From Pseudarthrobacter sp. NIBRBAC000502770 (GTDB taxonomy: Bacteria > Actinomycetota > Actinomycetes > Actinomycetales > Micrococcaceae), in the NCBI RefSeq assembly GCF_006517815.1, contig NZ_CP041198.1:1736001-1800000 (forward strand): a DNA stretch of 64,000 bases, given 5' to 3'. Under the pieces are notes generated by a model that ran no database searches, was not told the DNA's origin, and saw only the letters and a program-made list of their open reading frames with translations. A program made the translations under genes and the position numbers. Shown in pieces: positions 42,078-51,182 of the stretch (position 1 is the first letter of the stretch; each line of letters begins with the position of its first letter).

Positions 42078-42654
42078 CCGACTCCCCGGGCCAGGCATCA
42101 GCCACTTGCTGCCGGACCTCGTCAAGGGTCTGGGTAATGGCTTTGGTCTGCGCAATGATGGGGAAGAAGTTCCCGTCCCCGCCCCAGCGCGGCACAATGT
42201 GCTGGTGCAGGTGTGCGGAGATTCCCGCACCCCCAACCACACCCTGGTTCATGCCAAGGTTAAAGCCGCCGGGATTGGAGACCTTTCGGAGGACCCGCAT
42301 GGCAGTCTGGGTGAGTTCGCTGAACTCAGCTGTTTCCTCGACCGTGAGGTCTGTGTAATCCGGGATGTGCCGATAGGGGCAAACCAGAAGGTGGCCCGGG
42401 TTATAGGGGAACAGGTTCAGCACCACGTAGCAGGTCCGGCCGCGGTAGACAATCAACGCTTCCTCGTCAGTGCGGGCGGGGCCGACACAGAACGGGCAGT
42501 CGTCCTCATTCTTGAACTGGTGCTGGCCGCCCTTAATGTAGGCCATGCGGTGCGGAGTCCACAGGCGCTGGAAGGCGTCCGGGACACCGGCGAGGGCAAA
42601 GTCGTCGGTAACGCCGGCATCGCCCGGATATCCTGCGCCTGTGTTCTCCTGCAC
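42067..42654 (-). CDS. HIT-family hydrolase/phosphorylase
   Basis: A 195-residue histidine-triad protein. The triad AHLHQHIVPRW and the VNLFPYNPGHLLVCPYRHI stretch define the GalT/HIT fold; the mycobacterial orthologue in this position (Rv2613c) is a diadenosine tetraphosphate phosphorylase. Substrate here is inferred from synteny. The N-terminus has CPFC, half of a zinc site. It is 19 bases after thrS and overlaps pgsA by 11, forming the thrS-HIT-pgsA cluster. Confidence 0.9.
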   Translation of the reverse strand: MQENTGAGYPGDAGVTDDFALAGVPDAFQRLWTPHRMAYIKGGQHQFKNEDDCPFCVGPARTDEEALIVYRGRTCYVVLNLFPYNPGHLLVCPYRHIPDYTDLTVEETAEFSELTQTAMRVLRKVSNPGGFNLGMNQGVVGGAGISAHLHQHIVPRWGGDGNFFPIIAQTKAITQTLDEVRQQVADAWPGESDAE

Positions 42655-42672
42655 TGTGCTGCTTCCGTTCGG

Positions 42673-44682
42673 CTAGCTGGTCCGGTTGCGGACGGCTTCG
42701 GTGATCCGCTTGACCGCTTCCGCGACGGGCACACCGTTGTCCTGGCTTCCGTCGCGGAAGCGGAATGACACAGCGCCCGCCTCGGCGTCGTCCCCGCCGG
42801 CGATGAGAACGAACGGGATCTTGTCCTTGCTGGCGGTGCGGATCTTCTTGGGAAAGCGGTCCGAGGTGGTGTCCACCTCGGCACGGATACCCGCCGCCTT
42901 GAGCTGGCCTACGACGTCGAACATGTAGTCGTTGAACGCCTCCGCCACGGGGATGCCCACGACCTGGACCGGGGCCAGCCACGCGGGGAAGGCCCCGGCG
43001 TAGTGCTCGGTGAGGACGCCCATGAAGCGTTCCACCGATCCGAAAAGTGCACGGTGGATCATCACCGGGCGCTGGCGGCTGCCATCGGCGGCCTGGTACT
43101 CGAGTTCGAAGCGCTCGGGCAGGTTGAAGTCCAGCTGGATGGTGGACATCTGCCAGGTGCGGCCCAGGGCATCCTTGGCCTGCACGGAAATCTTGGGACC
43201 GTAGAAGGCGGCTCCGCCCGGATCGGGCACCAGCTCCAGCCCGGACTCCTGGGCCACTCCGGCGAGGGTGGCGGTGGCTTCCTCCCAGGTGGCGTCGTCG
43301 CCGACGTACTTCTCGGGGTCCTTGGTGGACAGCTCCAGGTAGAAGTCGTTAAGCCCGTAGTCCTTGAGCAGGTCCAGGACGAAGGTCAGGGTCTTGGTGA
43401 GCTCGTCCTTCATCTGCCCGCGGGTGCAGTAGATGTGGGCGTCGTCCTGTGTCATGCCCCGGACACGGGTGAGGCCGTGCACCACGCCGGACTTCTCGTA
43501 CCGGTACACCGAACCGAATTCGAACAGCCGCAGGGGCAGTTCGCGGTAGGACCGGCCGCGGGAACGGAAGATGAGGTTGTGCATGGGGCAGTTCATCGGC
43601 TTCAGGTAGTAGTCCTGCCCGGGCTTGCGGACGGTGCCGTCCTCGTTGAGTTCAGGGTCCACGTGCATCGGGGGGAACATGCCGTCCCTGTACCAGTCCA
43701 GGTGGCCCGAGACCTCGTACAGGTGTCCCTTGGTGATGTGCGGGGTGTAGACGAACTCGTAGCCGGCTTCGACGTGGCGCTGGCGCGAGTAATCCTCCAT
43801 CTCCTTGCGGATGATCCCGCCCTTGGGGTGGAAGACGGGAAGGCCGGATCCGAGTTCGTCAGGGAAGGAGAACAGGTCCAGTTCGGAGCCGAGCTTGCGG
43901 TGGTCGCGGCGCTCCGCCTCTGCGATGCGCTCCTGGTACGCCTTCAGGGCGTCCTTGGTGGGCCACGCGGTGCCGTAGATGCGCTGGAGCTGCTGGTTCT
44001 TCTGGTTGCCCAGCCAGTAGGCAGACGACGAACGGGTCAGGGCAAAGGCGTTTGAGATGAGCTTGGTGTTGGGCAGGTGCGGGCCACGGCAGAGGTCGCA
44101 CCACACCGTGGTGCCTTCCTTGCGCTCGACGTTGTCGTAGATGGTGATGTCGCCGGCGCCGACCTCGACGTTCACGCCCTCCCCGGCTTCGGCGGCCTCG
44201 TTCTTCTTGCCCAGGAGTTCGAGCTTGTAGGGCTCGTTCTTCATGGCTTCGCGGGCCTCTTCCTCGCTGACCACGCGCCGGACGAACTTCTGGTTCTGGT
44301 TGACGATTTTCAGCATCATCTTTTCGAGGGTCTTGAGATCCTCGGGGGTGAAAGGCTCGGCGACGTCGAAGTCGAAGTAGAAGCCGTCGGTGATATAAGG
44401 GCCGATGCCGAGCTTGGCGTCGGGACGCAGCTGCTGCACTGCCTGCGCCATTACGTGGGCTGTGGAGTGGCGCAGGACGTTCAGGCCGTCGGGCGAATCA
44501 ATGGTGACGCCCTCCACCTCGGCGCCTTCGGGCAGTTCCTGGTCAAGGTCCTTCAGCTCGCCGTTGACGCGGGCCACAACAACATCACGGCGCTCAAAGA
44601 AGAGTTCCGCACCGGTTGTCCCGGAAGTCACCTTGGTCTCTTCGCCATCGACGAGAAGGGTGATCTGCTGGGCATCTGACAC
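42673..44682 (-). CDS. thrS: Threonyl-tRNA synthetase
   Basis: Class II synthetase of 669 residues: an N-terminal TGS domain ([18 protein letters not shown]), an editing domain with [14 protein letters not shown] and [12 protein letters not shown], the catalytic core with zinc ligands in [18 protein letters not shown], motif 2 [14 protein letters not shown] and motif 3 around [17 protein letters not shown], then an anticodon-binding domain. The domains are complete and the start is at the family N-terminus. First gene of the thrS-HIT-pgsA cluster. Confidence 0.97.
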   Translation of the reverse strand: MSDAQQITLLVDGEETKVTSGTTGAELFFERRDVVVARVNGELKDLDQELPEGAEVEGVTIDSPDGLNVLRHSTAHVMAQAVQQLRPDAKLGIGPYITDGFYFDFDVAEPFTPEDLKTLEKMMLKIVNQNQKFVRRVVSEEEAREAMKNEPYKLELLGKKNEAAEAGEGVNVEVGAGDITIYDNVERKEGTTVWCDLCRGPHLPNTKLISNAFALTRSSSAYWLGNQKNQQLQRIYGTAWPTKDALKAYQERIAEAERRDHRKLGSELDLFSFPDELGSGLPVFHPKGGIIRKEMEDYSRQRHVEAGYEFVYTPHITKGHLYEVSGHLDWYRDGMFPPMHVDPELNEDGTVRKPGQDYYLKPMNCPMHNLIFRSRGRSYRELPLRLFEFGSVYRYEKSGVVHGLTRVRGMTQDDAHIYCTRGQMKDELTKTLTFVLDLLKDYGLNDFYLELSTKDPEKYVGDDATWEEATATLAGVAQESGLELVPDPGGAAFYGPKISVQAKDALGRTWQMSTIQLDFNLPERFELEYQAADGSRQRPVMIHRALFGSVERFMGVLTEHYAGAFPAWLAPVQVVGIPVAEAFNDYMFDVVGQLKAAGIRAEVDTTSDRFPKKIRTASKDKIPFVLIAGGDDAEAGAVSFRFRDGSQDNGVPVAEAVKRITEAVRNRTS

Positions 44683-44810
44683 GGGTGTCTCCTATTCAAA
44701 GTTAAGGCTTCATAGCTTGTGGCATACGGGGACCACAGCCAGCCACCGTCAATGCTATCGGTTCCGGTATGGGGCGACCAACGCGGCACACGGGGGCTGG
44801 GACAGAGCCC

Positions 44811-47800
44811 TCACCCGTTGAACCCGGTGATCGCCAGCGTCCTGGTGATGCCATCCAGCGGATGCGGCCCATCTTCGACAGCCTCATGGCCGGTCACAGG
44901 AGTGGGCTCTGTGGCGGATTCCGGGAAGGGCAGGCTCTCCGTACGGCTCAGGTCCCACGCCATGCTCGCGCTGATGCTGATGCCCCTGGGACCGGTCCTT
45001 CGGGTGGTTCCACGGATCAGCATCAGGCGGGTACCAAACAAAAGCGGTCCGGCGCTTTCCTGTGCCTCGTGGAAGAACACCGAATCCACGCAGCCGGTTC
45101 CGTCGTCGATGCTGATGAACACCACCCGCCTTCCGCCGCGCATCGGCGGCGTTTGGGTGGCAACCCGAACCCCCGCCACCAGCACTTCGGTGCCGTTACG
45201 CAGGCTGAGAAGCTTATCTGCCGTGGTGACCCCCAGCTTCTCCAGCAGGGTCCGGTGGCTGTCCATCAGGTGGGTACTGACATCCACTGCCATGAGATCA
45301 AGTTCCGCCCTGACATTTTCGACCAGGGTGGGGGCTGGAAGCCCAGGTTTGATATTCCGCAGCTCGATGTCGCCCAGGGGAAGGGACAGCTGCCCATCCA
45401 GGACCTCAATGCCTTTCTTTCCTGTCTTTGCTGTTTGGAGCTGCTGCAGATGGTGCACCAGGTCCGCGCGGTTGGCAGGGCCTCCGGCTTCCCGGTGCAG
45501 GGAATCAAAAGCCCCCAGTTGCGCAAGTCGCCTGATGCTGGGCTTGCTCAGCCGCGAGCGCGCCCGAAGGTCCGCCAGTGAGTCGTAAGGCTGGCCGGCG
45601 ACGATCCGTTTCAGTTCTGCAGCAGACAGACCGTAGATTCCGTTCAGGCTGAGCCGGATTCCGAGCCGGCCGGCATCCGTGCCTGACGCGATCCGCTCCA
45701 CGCGGTATTCGGCTTTGCTTCGGTTGATGTCCAGGGGAAGGATGGGAATACCCAGCCGGCGGGCTTCGGCCACCAGCAGCCGTTTGGGATACATGCCGGG
45801 GTCGTGCTCCCATAAGCCTGCGAGGAAAGCTTCGGGGTGGTGTGTCTTCAGCCAGGCGGACTGGTAGGTGGGGACGGCGAAGGCAGCACCGTGGGCCTTG
45901 CAAAAACCGAAACTGGCAAAAGACTTCAATGTCCCCCACACCTTGTCCACCACTTCAGGGGCATACCCCTTGGCTTTGGCATGGCGCCGGAAGTACTCTT
46001 CCACCCTGGCTTCACCGGCCTCGTTGCTCAACGCCCTGCGGAATTCATCGGCTTTGGCCAGCCCGCACCCGGTCATGACATCCAGGGTCTTCAGGATCTG
46101 CTCGTGGAAAACCGTGACCCCGTGCGTCTCCTGCAGCACTGGTTTGAGATCCGGGTGCGGGTAAACCTCGGGGGCGAACCCGTGCCGGTGTTCCAGGAAG
46201 GGCCGCACCATGTCCGATTTCATGGGCCCCGGGCGGAACAGGGAAATGTCGATGATGAGGTCGTTGAACTCCCGTGGCGCCATCTTGCCGATCAATTCAC
46301 GCTGTCCGGGGGATTCGATCTGGAAGCAGCCAAGGGTGTGCGTGCTCCTGATCAGCTCATAGGTGGCTTCGTCGTCGAGGGGGACGGCGTTCAGGTCGAT
46401 CCGGCCGTTGGCGGCAATGTAATCCGGCCCCGAACCAAAAGGTCCAATGGGGTGGTTCCCAGCCTCCACCACTTCTTCCTTTGAGGGGTGGATCCTGATG
46501 ATTTCCCGGACGGCAAATGCCATGGCGCTTTGCATACGGACACCCAGGACATCGAGTTTGAGCATGCCCATGGGGTCCATGTCATGTTTGTCGAACTGGC
46601 TCATGGGCAGGCCAAGCCCGCTTGGCTGGACCGGTGTGCGGTCCAGCAGCGTGGCATCGCCCAGGATCACCCCACATGGGTGCATGGATATGTGGCGGGG
46701 CAGCCGGTCAAGGCGTTCGGTCAGGTCTACCAGCAGGTCAAGTTGCTGGTTTCCCTGCGCATCGGACTGCTCCACCCTTCCGGCAAATTCCCGCAGTTCG
46801 GGTTTTTCCTGCAGGGCTTCACGGAATTTCCGCGCTGAGAACCGCCACAGCTGCTTGGCAATCTCCCCCACCTCGCCATCGTCCATGCCCAGCGCCAGCC
46901 CGGCGTCGCGGACTGCACCACGGGCCCGGTATCCGTTCTGCATGCTCATGAGGGTTACGCGTTCGGAGCCGAAGCGCTCGAAGATCCTGTGGTAGACGTT
47001 GTGGCGCTCTGCACTTTCGACGTCGATGTCAATGTCCGGGAGGGTGGCGCGGTCGTTGGAGAGGAAGCGTTCAAAGATCAGGTCATGCTGGAGGGGGTTC
47101 ACATGGCTGACGTCTATCAGGTAGTTGACCAGGCTTGATGCCCCCGATCCCCTGGCAGCCGCCCGGACTCCCATGTCCTGGATCATCCTGGAGACCTCCG
47201 CAACAGTGAGGAAATAGGAGGAGAAGCCCAGGTTCTGGATGATCCCCAGTTCATGGTCCAAACGGGCCATCATGTCCCGCTCCGCCGTACCGCCGATGCC
47301 CGGGAACCGCCTGCCGATTCCGGCATGGCAGCGCTGGAGGAGCTCCGTGTGGGGATCCTGGTTGATGCCGATGACGGCAGCTTCCGGCACCACTGGCTGT
47401 TTCCATCCCATATCAGTGGCGGGGTCGATCCGGCAGAGGTCGGCGAGCGCCTCGGTCTGCGCCAACAACTGCTTGAGGTCTGCGGCTCCATAACCGGCGG
47501 CGGAGATGATTTCCTTACCAAGGCCCAGCATTTGATCCGCTGATTTCAGCCATCCCTGGCCCGTGGGTTGCAGGAGTGGCTCCCCTGCCAGTTCGGGGAG
47601 GGACTTCAAAGTCCGCGCGGAGTCAAGGACATCCGCGGTCGGTGCACCATCGGCTGCGCAATACCGGACGGCGTTGGTGAGGACTGCCGGAACATGGTGT
47701 TCCTCCGCGAGCCGTAGCATGCGCACAGCGTGCGCCGTGCTGAAAGGACTGCCCGGCGCACTGAGTTGGGAGACGATCTCCGCCACCACAGTTCCGGCGG

Positions 47801-48326
47801 GCATTGCGTCGAGCCATTGCTTGAACAGGGTCCTGGGACGCAGGTAGCGCCGGCCTCCCATGGCCCGGCCGACGTCCGAGTCCGGGCCGATCAGCACCGT
47901 CAGCACCGGTTTGAGGGTGTGGGGGTCGAGGGTGCGGGAGGCCAGCTCGGCACGGGTCACCGCGGTGGGTACCGCTCCCCCGGCTTTCCCGGAGGTCCTC
48001 GCGTGCGCATCGGAAACCAGCCGGCACAAGGCGCGGTACCCGGCACCGTTGTTCTGCCCCCTGGCCAGCACCACCACCCTGCCTGCTACCTGGGTGCGGT
48101 GATCGCCGTCGTCGTCAAATACCGCCAGGTCCACGCCTACGATGGGGTCGATGCCCGCCGCCATACAGGCTTTGAGGTGCTTGATGGTGCCGTACAGGCC
48201 GTCCCGGTCGGTGCAGGCGAGGGCCGTGGCGCCATCGGCAGCGGCAGCCATGGCCAGTTCCTCCGGCCAGGAAACTCCGTAATGGGCGCTGAATGCCGTG
48301 GAAACGTGCAGGTGGGTAAAGCTCAT
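44811..48326 (-). CDS. dnaE2: Error-prone DNA polymerase III alpha subunit DnaE2
   Basis: C-family polymerase (1171 residues) that carries out damage-induced mutagenic synthesis in Actinobacteria, with ImuA'/ImuB as partners in mycobacteria. The N-terminal PHP domain begins MSFTHLHVSTAFSAHYG; the catalytic acidic cluster is LPDIDIDVESAERH near residue 430; the KAHGAAFAVPTYQSAWLKTH and helix-hairpin-helix segments follow, then an OB fold (TEVLVAGVRVATQTPPMRGG). It starts 12 bases after the DUF6504-like gene and should share its LexA-controlled promoter. No imuA' or imuB lies in the window. A short replicative C-terminus (tau-binding) is absent, as expected for DnaE2. Confidence 0.94.
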   Translation of the reverse strand: MSFTHLHVSTAFSAHYGVSWPEELAMAAAADGATALACTDRDGLYGTIKHLKACMAAGIDPIVGVDLAVFDDDGDHRTQVAGRVVVLARGQNNGAGYRALCRLVSDAHARTSGKAGGAVPTAVTRAELASRTLDPHTLKPVLTVLIGPDSDVGRAMGGRRYLRPRTLFKQWLDAMPAGTVVAEIVSQLSAPGSPFSTAHAVRMLRLAEEHHVPAVLTNAVRYCAADGAPTADVLDSARTLKSLPELAGEPLLQPTGQGWLKSADQMLGLGKEIISAAGYGAADLKQLLAQTEALADLCRIDPATDMGWKQPVVPEAAVIGINQDPHTELLQRCHAGIGRRFPGIGGTAERDMMARLDHELGIIQNLGFSSYFLTVAEVSRMIQDMGVRAAARGSGASSLVNYLIDVSHVNPLQHDLIFERFLSNDRATLPDIDIDVESAERHNVYHRIFERFGSERVTLMSMQNGYRARGAVRDAGLALGMDDGEVGEIAKQLWRFSARKFREALQEKPELREFAGRVEQSDAQGNQQLDLLVDLTERLDRLPRHISMHPCGVILGDATLLDRTPVQPSGLGLPMSQFDKHDMDPMGMLKLDVLGVRMQSAMAFAVREIIRIHPSKEEVVEAGNHPIGPFGSGPDYIAANGRIDLNAVPLDDEATYELIRSTHTLGCFQIESPGQRELIGKMAPREFNDLIIDISLFRPGPMKSDMVRPFLEHRHGFAPEVYPHPDLKPVLQETHGVTVFHEQILKTLDVMTGCGLAKADEFRRALSNEAGEARVEEYFRRHAKAKGYAPEVVDKVWGTLKSFASFGFCKAHGAAFAVPTYQSAWLKTHHPEAFLAGLWEHDPGMYPKRLLVAEARRLGIPILPLDINRSKAEYRVERIASGTDAGRLGIRLSLNGIYGLSAAELKRIVAGQPYDSLADLRARSRLSKPSIRRLAQLGAFDSLHREAGGPANRADLVHHLQQLQTAKTGKKGIEVLDGQLSLPLGDIELRNIKPGLPAPTLVENVRAELDLMAVDVSTHLMDSHRTLLEKLGVTTADKLLSLRNGTEVLVAGVRVATQTPPMRGGRRVVFISIDDGTGCVDSVFFHEAQESAGPLLFGTRLMLIRGTTRRTGPRGISISASMAWDLSRTESLPFPESATEPTPVTGHEAVEDGPHPLDGITRTLAITGFNG

Positions 48327-48337
48327 GGTGTTCCGGG

Positions 48338-48688
48338 TCAGGCAGTCTTGGGGTGAAGGGCGTCATGGATCCGCACCAGCCGCCACCGGTTGCTGCGGAG
48401 ATGGCGGGAAAGGTCAAGGGTCAGGACTTCTGCCCCGGGCGGTTCCTGTGCCGCGGCGGAACGGGCGGCACCCCGGGCGGGCAGCACCTGGACCCGCCAG
48501 ATTTCGTGGTCCACCACTCCGGGCCCGCTGCCCAGGGGAGCCCTGCTGTCCTCAGCCCACCACTGCCGGCGTTCGTACCAGCGGACGGGTTCTGCGCAGA
48601 CGGTATAGGACACACCTGCCCATACCAATGATTCCGGCTCACCTGTGGGGGCACACGCCACGTCAACAGATTCGCTGAACATGCCCAT
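48338..48688 (-). CDS. DUF6504-like protein in an operon with dnaE2
   Basis: A 116-residue acidic/aromatic protein. The pattern VWAGVSYTVCAEPVRWYERRQWW and later HEIWRVQVLPARG, then RSNRWRLVRIHDAL, resembles the DUF6504 family, small proteins often next to imuB or dnaE2 in Actinobacteria; the family name is my best recollection. Function unknown. The ATG at 48688 is chosen because GGGAGG stands five bases upstream; an in-frame GTG at 48694 lies inside that site. A LexA-like box is 36 bases upstream, so the pair should be induced by DNA damage. Confidence 0.75.
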   Translation of the reverse strand: MGMFSESVDVACAPTGEPESLVWAGVSYTVCAEPVRWYERRQWWAEDSRAPLGSGPGVVDHEIWRVQVLPARGAARSAAAQEPPGAEVLTLDLSRHLRSNRWRLVRIHDALHPKTA

Positions 48689-48723
48689 GCGCACCTCCCG
48701 GACCTAACCCATCACAACGTGAT

Positions 48724-48739
48724 TCGAACATGTATTCGA
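48724..48739. promoter_or_regulatory. LexA (SOS) box of the DUF6504-dnaE2 operon
   Basis: TCGAACATGTATTCGA differs at one base from the actinobacterial/Bacillus SOS box TCGAAC-N4-GTTCGA. On the leftward strand a TAGACT -10 hexamer lies at 48753-48748, placing the box over the first transcribed bases, a classic operator position. Confidence 0.85.
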
Positions 48740-48747
48740 ATAAATTC

Positions 48748-48753
48748 AGTCTA
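48748..48753 (-). promoter_or_regulatory. -10 box of the DUF6504-dnaE2 operon
   Basis: TAGACT read on the leftward strand. The expected start point is about 48741, just ahead of the LexA box. No clear -35 is visible, which is common for regulated actinobacterial promoters. Confidence 0.5.
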
Positions 48754-48819
48754 CGCCGGGTTCTCACCAAAACATAGGCGGGGGTGGACGGGGCGTGCGG
48801 CAGGGAGCAGGATGTTGGC

Positions 48820-49209
48820 ATGAGTACCGATGACGCACTCCTGAAGCAGGCCAGCATCAAGACACAGGACTCCACCCTGGTTGCCACGTTCGATATCGAC
48901 GGCACCATTCCGGGCTCGGGCGCCTACGTGGTGGGTTTGATGGGAGCCTCGCCCGATTTTTCAGCGCAGCGCCGGCTGTGCATTGAGTTCATGAACGGGG
49001 AGGCCATAGCCTGCTACTCGTTCAACCGGGACCAGGGAATCGAGGAGGATTTCGACCTTTCCCGAGTGTCCCATTCGGAGAACAGCATCACCGGAAGCTT
49101 TCCCATGACGGCCTTGAATGGCCTCGGAAAGGGACATGTCCTGTCAGCCTTCAGCGAGGCGGACGGGCGGGAGTTCCAGCACGGGGTGCCGGTGGAGGAA
49201 GCGCTTTAG
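48820..49209 (+). CDS. Hypothetical protein
   Basis: A 129-residue acidic soluble protein with no motif I recognise. It reads like a small beta-rich domain (TLVATFDIDGTIPGSGAYVVG, then RRLCIEFMNGEAIACYSF). No signal peptide or TM helix. The start at 48820 has a GGAG/AGGA cluster 9-17 bases upstream. It is divergent from the DUF6504-dnaE2 operon and shares the about 130-bp upstream region with the LexA box, so damage control in both directions is possible but the box is far from its start. Confidence 0.7.
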   Translation: MSTDDALLKQASIKTQDSTLVATFDIDGTIPGSGAYVVGLMGASPDFSAQRRLCIEFMNGEAIACYSFNRDQGIEEDFDLSRVSHSENSITGSFPMTALNGLGKGHVLSAFSEADGREFQHGVPVEEAL

Positions 49210-49215
49210 CCTTCC

Positions 49216-49539
49216 TCAGCTGTTTTCTTTGTGGATCCGCAGTTCAAGTTCAATGAATGCGGAGATCATGGCCCGGTAGGTTGCTTCAACGATGTCCGGG
49301 TCGATGTCCTTTTTCTCCGCAGCGGACCGCACATGTTCAATAATCCGCTCTACGCGGCCGGGGGCACGCACTTCCGCGTCATCGCCCTTCAGCGTGCCGG
49401 CGATCCTGATCAGCCGCTCGCGGCGGGCGATCAGGGTAACGATCTGGTCATCGACTTCGTCAACGGCAACCCGGACCGCAGCAAGCTGTTCCCTGTCGGC
49501 GCGGGCATCCCGGTCGTTTCCTTGAATTGTCGCCATCAT
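49216..49539 (-). CDS. Chorismate mutase, AroQ type
   Basis: Small all-helical enzyme (107 residues) converting chorismate to prephenate for Phe/Tyr synthesis. The AroQ pattern is clear: VDEVDDQIVTLIARRERLIRIAG with the active-site arginines and a Lys in GTLKGDDAEV, then RVERIIEHVRSAA and the final helix with YRAMISAFIELEL. No prephenate dehydratase domain is fused. It links to the aro genes at 3-7 kb. It is divergent from the VOC gene with only 16 bases between starts. Confidence 0.93.
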   Translation of the reverse strand: MMATIQGNDRDARADREQLAAVRVAVDEVDDQIVTLIARRERLIRIAGTLKGDDAEVRAPGRVERIIEHVRSAAEKKDIDPDIVEATYRAMISAFIELELRIHKENS

Positions 49540-49549
49540 CTGACACTAT
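49522..49549 (+). promoter_or_regulatory. Candidate promoter of the VOC gene
   Basis: TTGAAT (49522-49527), 16 bp, CACTAT (49544-49549), then the ATG at 49556. This would be leaderless and would lie inside the chorismate mutase start region on the other strand. Confidence 0.35.
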
Positions 49550-49555
49550 CGAAGC

Positions 49556-49978
49556 ATGGAGCCCAGAGTCGACTTTATTTCCCTCGGTGTTCGCAGCGTC
49601 GAGGAGTCCCGTGCTTTCTACGTTGACGGCCTCGGCTGGCCGGTCCACCGCGAAGTCGCCGGGGAAGTGGTGTTCATCCAGGTGAACCACGGGCTGGTGC
49701 TTTCGCTCTGGGATGCCCGCCAGATGCAGGCCGAAGCCGTGACCGGCCGCCCGGACGGGATCCCCTGCATTACCCTGAGCCACAACCTGGGAAGCCCCGA
49801 AGAGGTGGACAGCGCCATGGAACAGGCCGCGGCCGCTGGGGCCGCCATTATTGCCGAGCCCGTCACCAAGGCCTGGGGCGGCTATACCGGGTACTTTGCC
49901 GATCCCGACGGTTTTCGCTGGGAAGTGGCATACAACCCCACCTGGACGGTGGACGACGCCGGTACGGTCACCGTTTGA
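49556..49978 (+). CDS. VOC-superfamily (glyoxalase-like) protein
   Basis: A 140-residue protein with two beta-alpha-beta-beta-beta modules of the vicinal-oxygen-chelate fold: FISLGVRSVEESRAFYVDGLGW at the start and GYTGYFADPDGFRWEVAYNP at the end, the last carrying the usual metal-ligand Glu. Substrate unknown. The family includes glyoxalase, dioxygenases and antibiotic resistance proteins; none can be chosen from sequence. Confidence 0.85.
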   Translation: MEPRVDFISLGVRSVEESRAFYVDGLGWPVHREVAGEVVFIQVNHGLVLSLWDARQMQAEAVTGRPDGIPCITLSHNLGSPEEVDSAMEQAAAAGAAIIAEPVTKAWGGYTGYFADPDGFRWEVAYNPTWTVDDAGTVTV

Positions 49979-50003
49979 GGGCAGTACACCCTGCGCCGGG
50001 CTG

Positions 50004-50765
50004 CTAGAACAGAGCTTCCACCGGGCGGATGAGTTCCGGGCCGTTGTTGCGGACGTTGCCCACGTCCTTGCCTACGGATTCCACGCGCCAGTCCGCAGCG
50101 GCGTCCTTAACCCCTGACCGCACCAAGTCAACCAGCGCGGCGGCATCATCCGCCTGCGGGTCCAGCCACGCTTCCATGGTGGACTTATCCATGGGCAGCG
50201 GCACTCTGTCGTGGAGTTCGGTCAGCTTCCCGAAAATGGTGGATTCCGCCCCGGGCGGAGGGGTGTCCGCCGTCAGGATCGAGGTGGACAGCAGCCAGCG
50301 GCCCGGCTCCCCCTCCGGTACGGACGGGTCCTTCCACCACTCATACAGGCCCGCGAAGGCCAAGCCACGGTCCCCACCGGGATGCACGTAGTACGGCTGC
50401 TTCGACTTCCCCGGGCCTTGCTTCCATTCGTAGTAGCCATCTGCCGGGACGGCACAGCGGCGGGACTGCACAGCCTTGCGGAAGGCAGGCTTCTCCAGCA
50501 CCGATTCACTCCTGGCGTTGATCATGCGCGAGCCGATGCCCGGATCCTTGGCCCAGGACGGAACCAGGCCCCATCGCGCCACATGCAGCTGGCGCACCTG
50601 GCGCGGCGCGGCACTGTCATCCACCAGCCGCTCCAGCACGATCGGGACGGCATCGGTGGGTGCAACATTCCACGACGGCGGGATGCTCACCTCGTCCTCG
50701 AGTTCGGCGTCGAACTCGGCCAGGAGGTCCCCCACGGCGCGTGCCATTACGTAGCGTCCACACAT
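50004..50765 (-). CDS. SRAP-family (YedK/HMCES-like) peptidase
   Basis: SOS-response-associated peptidase that crosslinks to abasic sites in single-stranded DNA through its N-terminal cysteine. The start at 50765 makes that Cys residue 2 (MCGRYVMA) after Met removal. The other catalytic motifs are present: MINARSES (Asn), PADGYYEWK (Glu) and ELHDRVPLPM (His). Length is 253 residues, normal. No LexA box is visible upstream. It sits about 2 kb from the SOS-controlled dnaE2 operon. Confidence 0.93.
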   Translation of the reverse strand: MCGRYVMARAVGDLLAEFDAELEDEVSIPPSWNVAPTDAVPIVLERLVDDSAAPRQVRQLHVARWGLVPSWAKDPGIGSRMINARSESVLEKPAFRKAVQSRRCAVPADGYYEWKQGPGKSKQPYYVHPGGDRGLAFAGLYEWWKDPSVPEGEPGRWLLSTSILTADTPPPGAESTIFGKLTELHDRVPLPMDKSTMEAWLDPQADDAAALVDLVRSGVKDAAADWRVESVGKDVGNVRNNGPELIRPVEALF

Positions 50766-50899
50766 GGCACCAGCTTGCCACCGCGCGCCACAAACTGTCA
50801 TCCGGGAACGGCAGCAGCCGCTCGACACCCGGGAATACCGGCCGCCGCGCTACGGTTGACAGTAAGGAAACCTTTTCAAGCGACACTAAGGAGATCCCT

Positions 50900-51157
50900 G
50901 TGGACTTCACTCCCGAATCCGGCACCATCACCATGTTTTCCACCACGTGGTGCGGCTACTGCAACCGGCTCAAGAAGCAGCTGGACGCCCAGGGAATCGG
51001 CTACACCGAAATCAACATCGAAGAGGTGGACGGCACTGCCGAACTCGTGGAGCAGCTGAACGGCGGCAACCGCACCGTCCCCACGGTCCTCTTCCCGGAC
51101 GGCAGCGCGGCCACCAACCCGTCCGCCGCCGAGGTCAAGAGCCGCCTGGCCGCCTGA
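50900..51157 (+). CDS. Mycoredoxin / glutaredoxin-like protein
   Basis: An 85-residue thioredoxin-fold protein with the CGYC active site at about residues 18-21 (MFSTTWCGYCNRLKK), the cis-Pro motif in NRTVPTVLFPDG and a C-terminal helix. Actinobacteria use such mycoredoxins to reduce mycothiol mixed disulfides. The GTG at 50900 has a strong AAGGAGA seven bases upstream. Divergent from the SRAP gene. Confidence 0.9.
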   Translation: MDFTPESGTITMFSTTWCGYCNRLKKQLDAQGIGYTEINIEEVDGTAELVEQLNGGNRTVPTVLFPDGSAATNPSAAEVKSRLAA

Positions 51158-51182
51158 CCGGCCGCGCACCAATTGATGCGGG

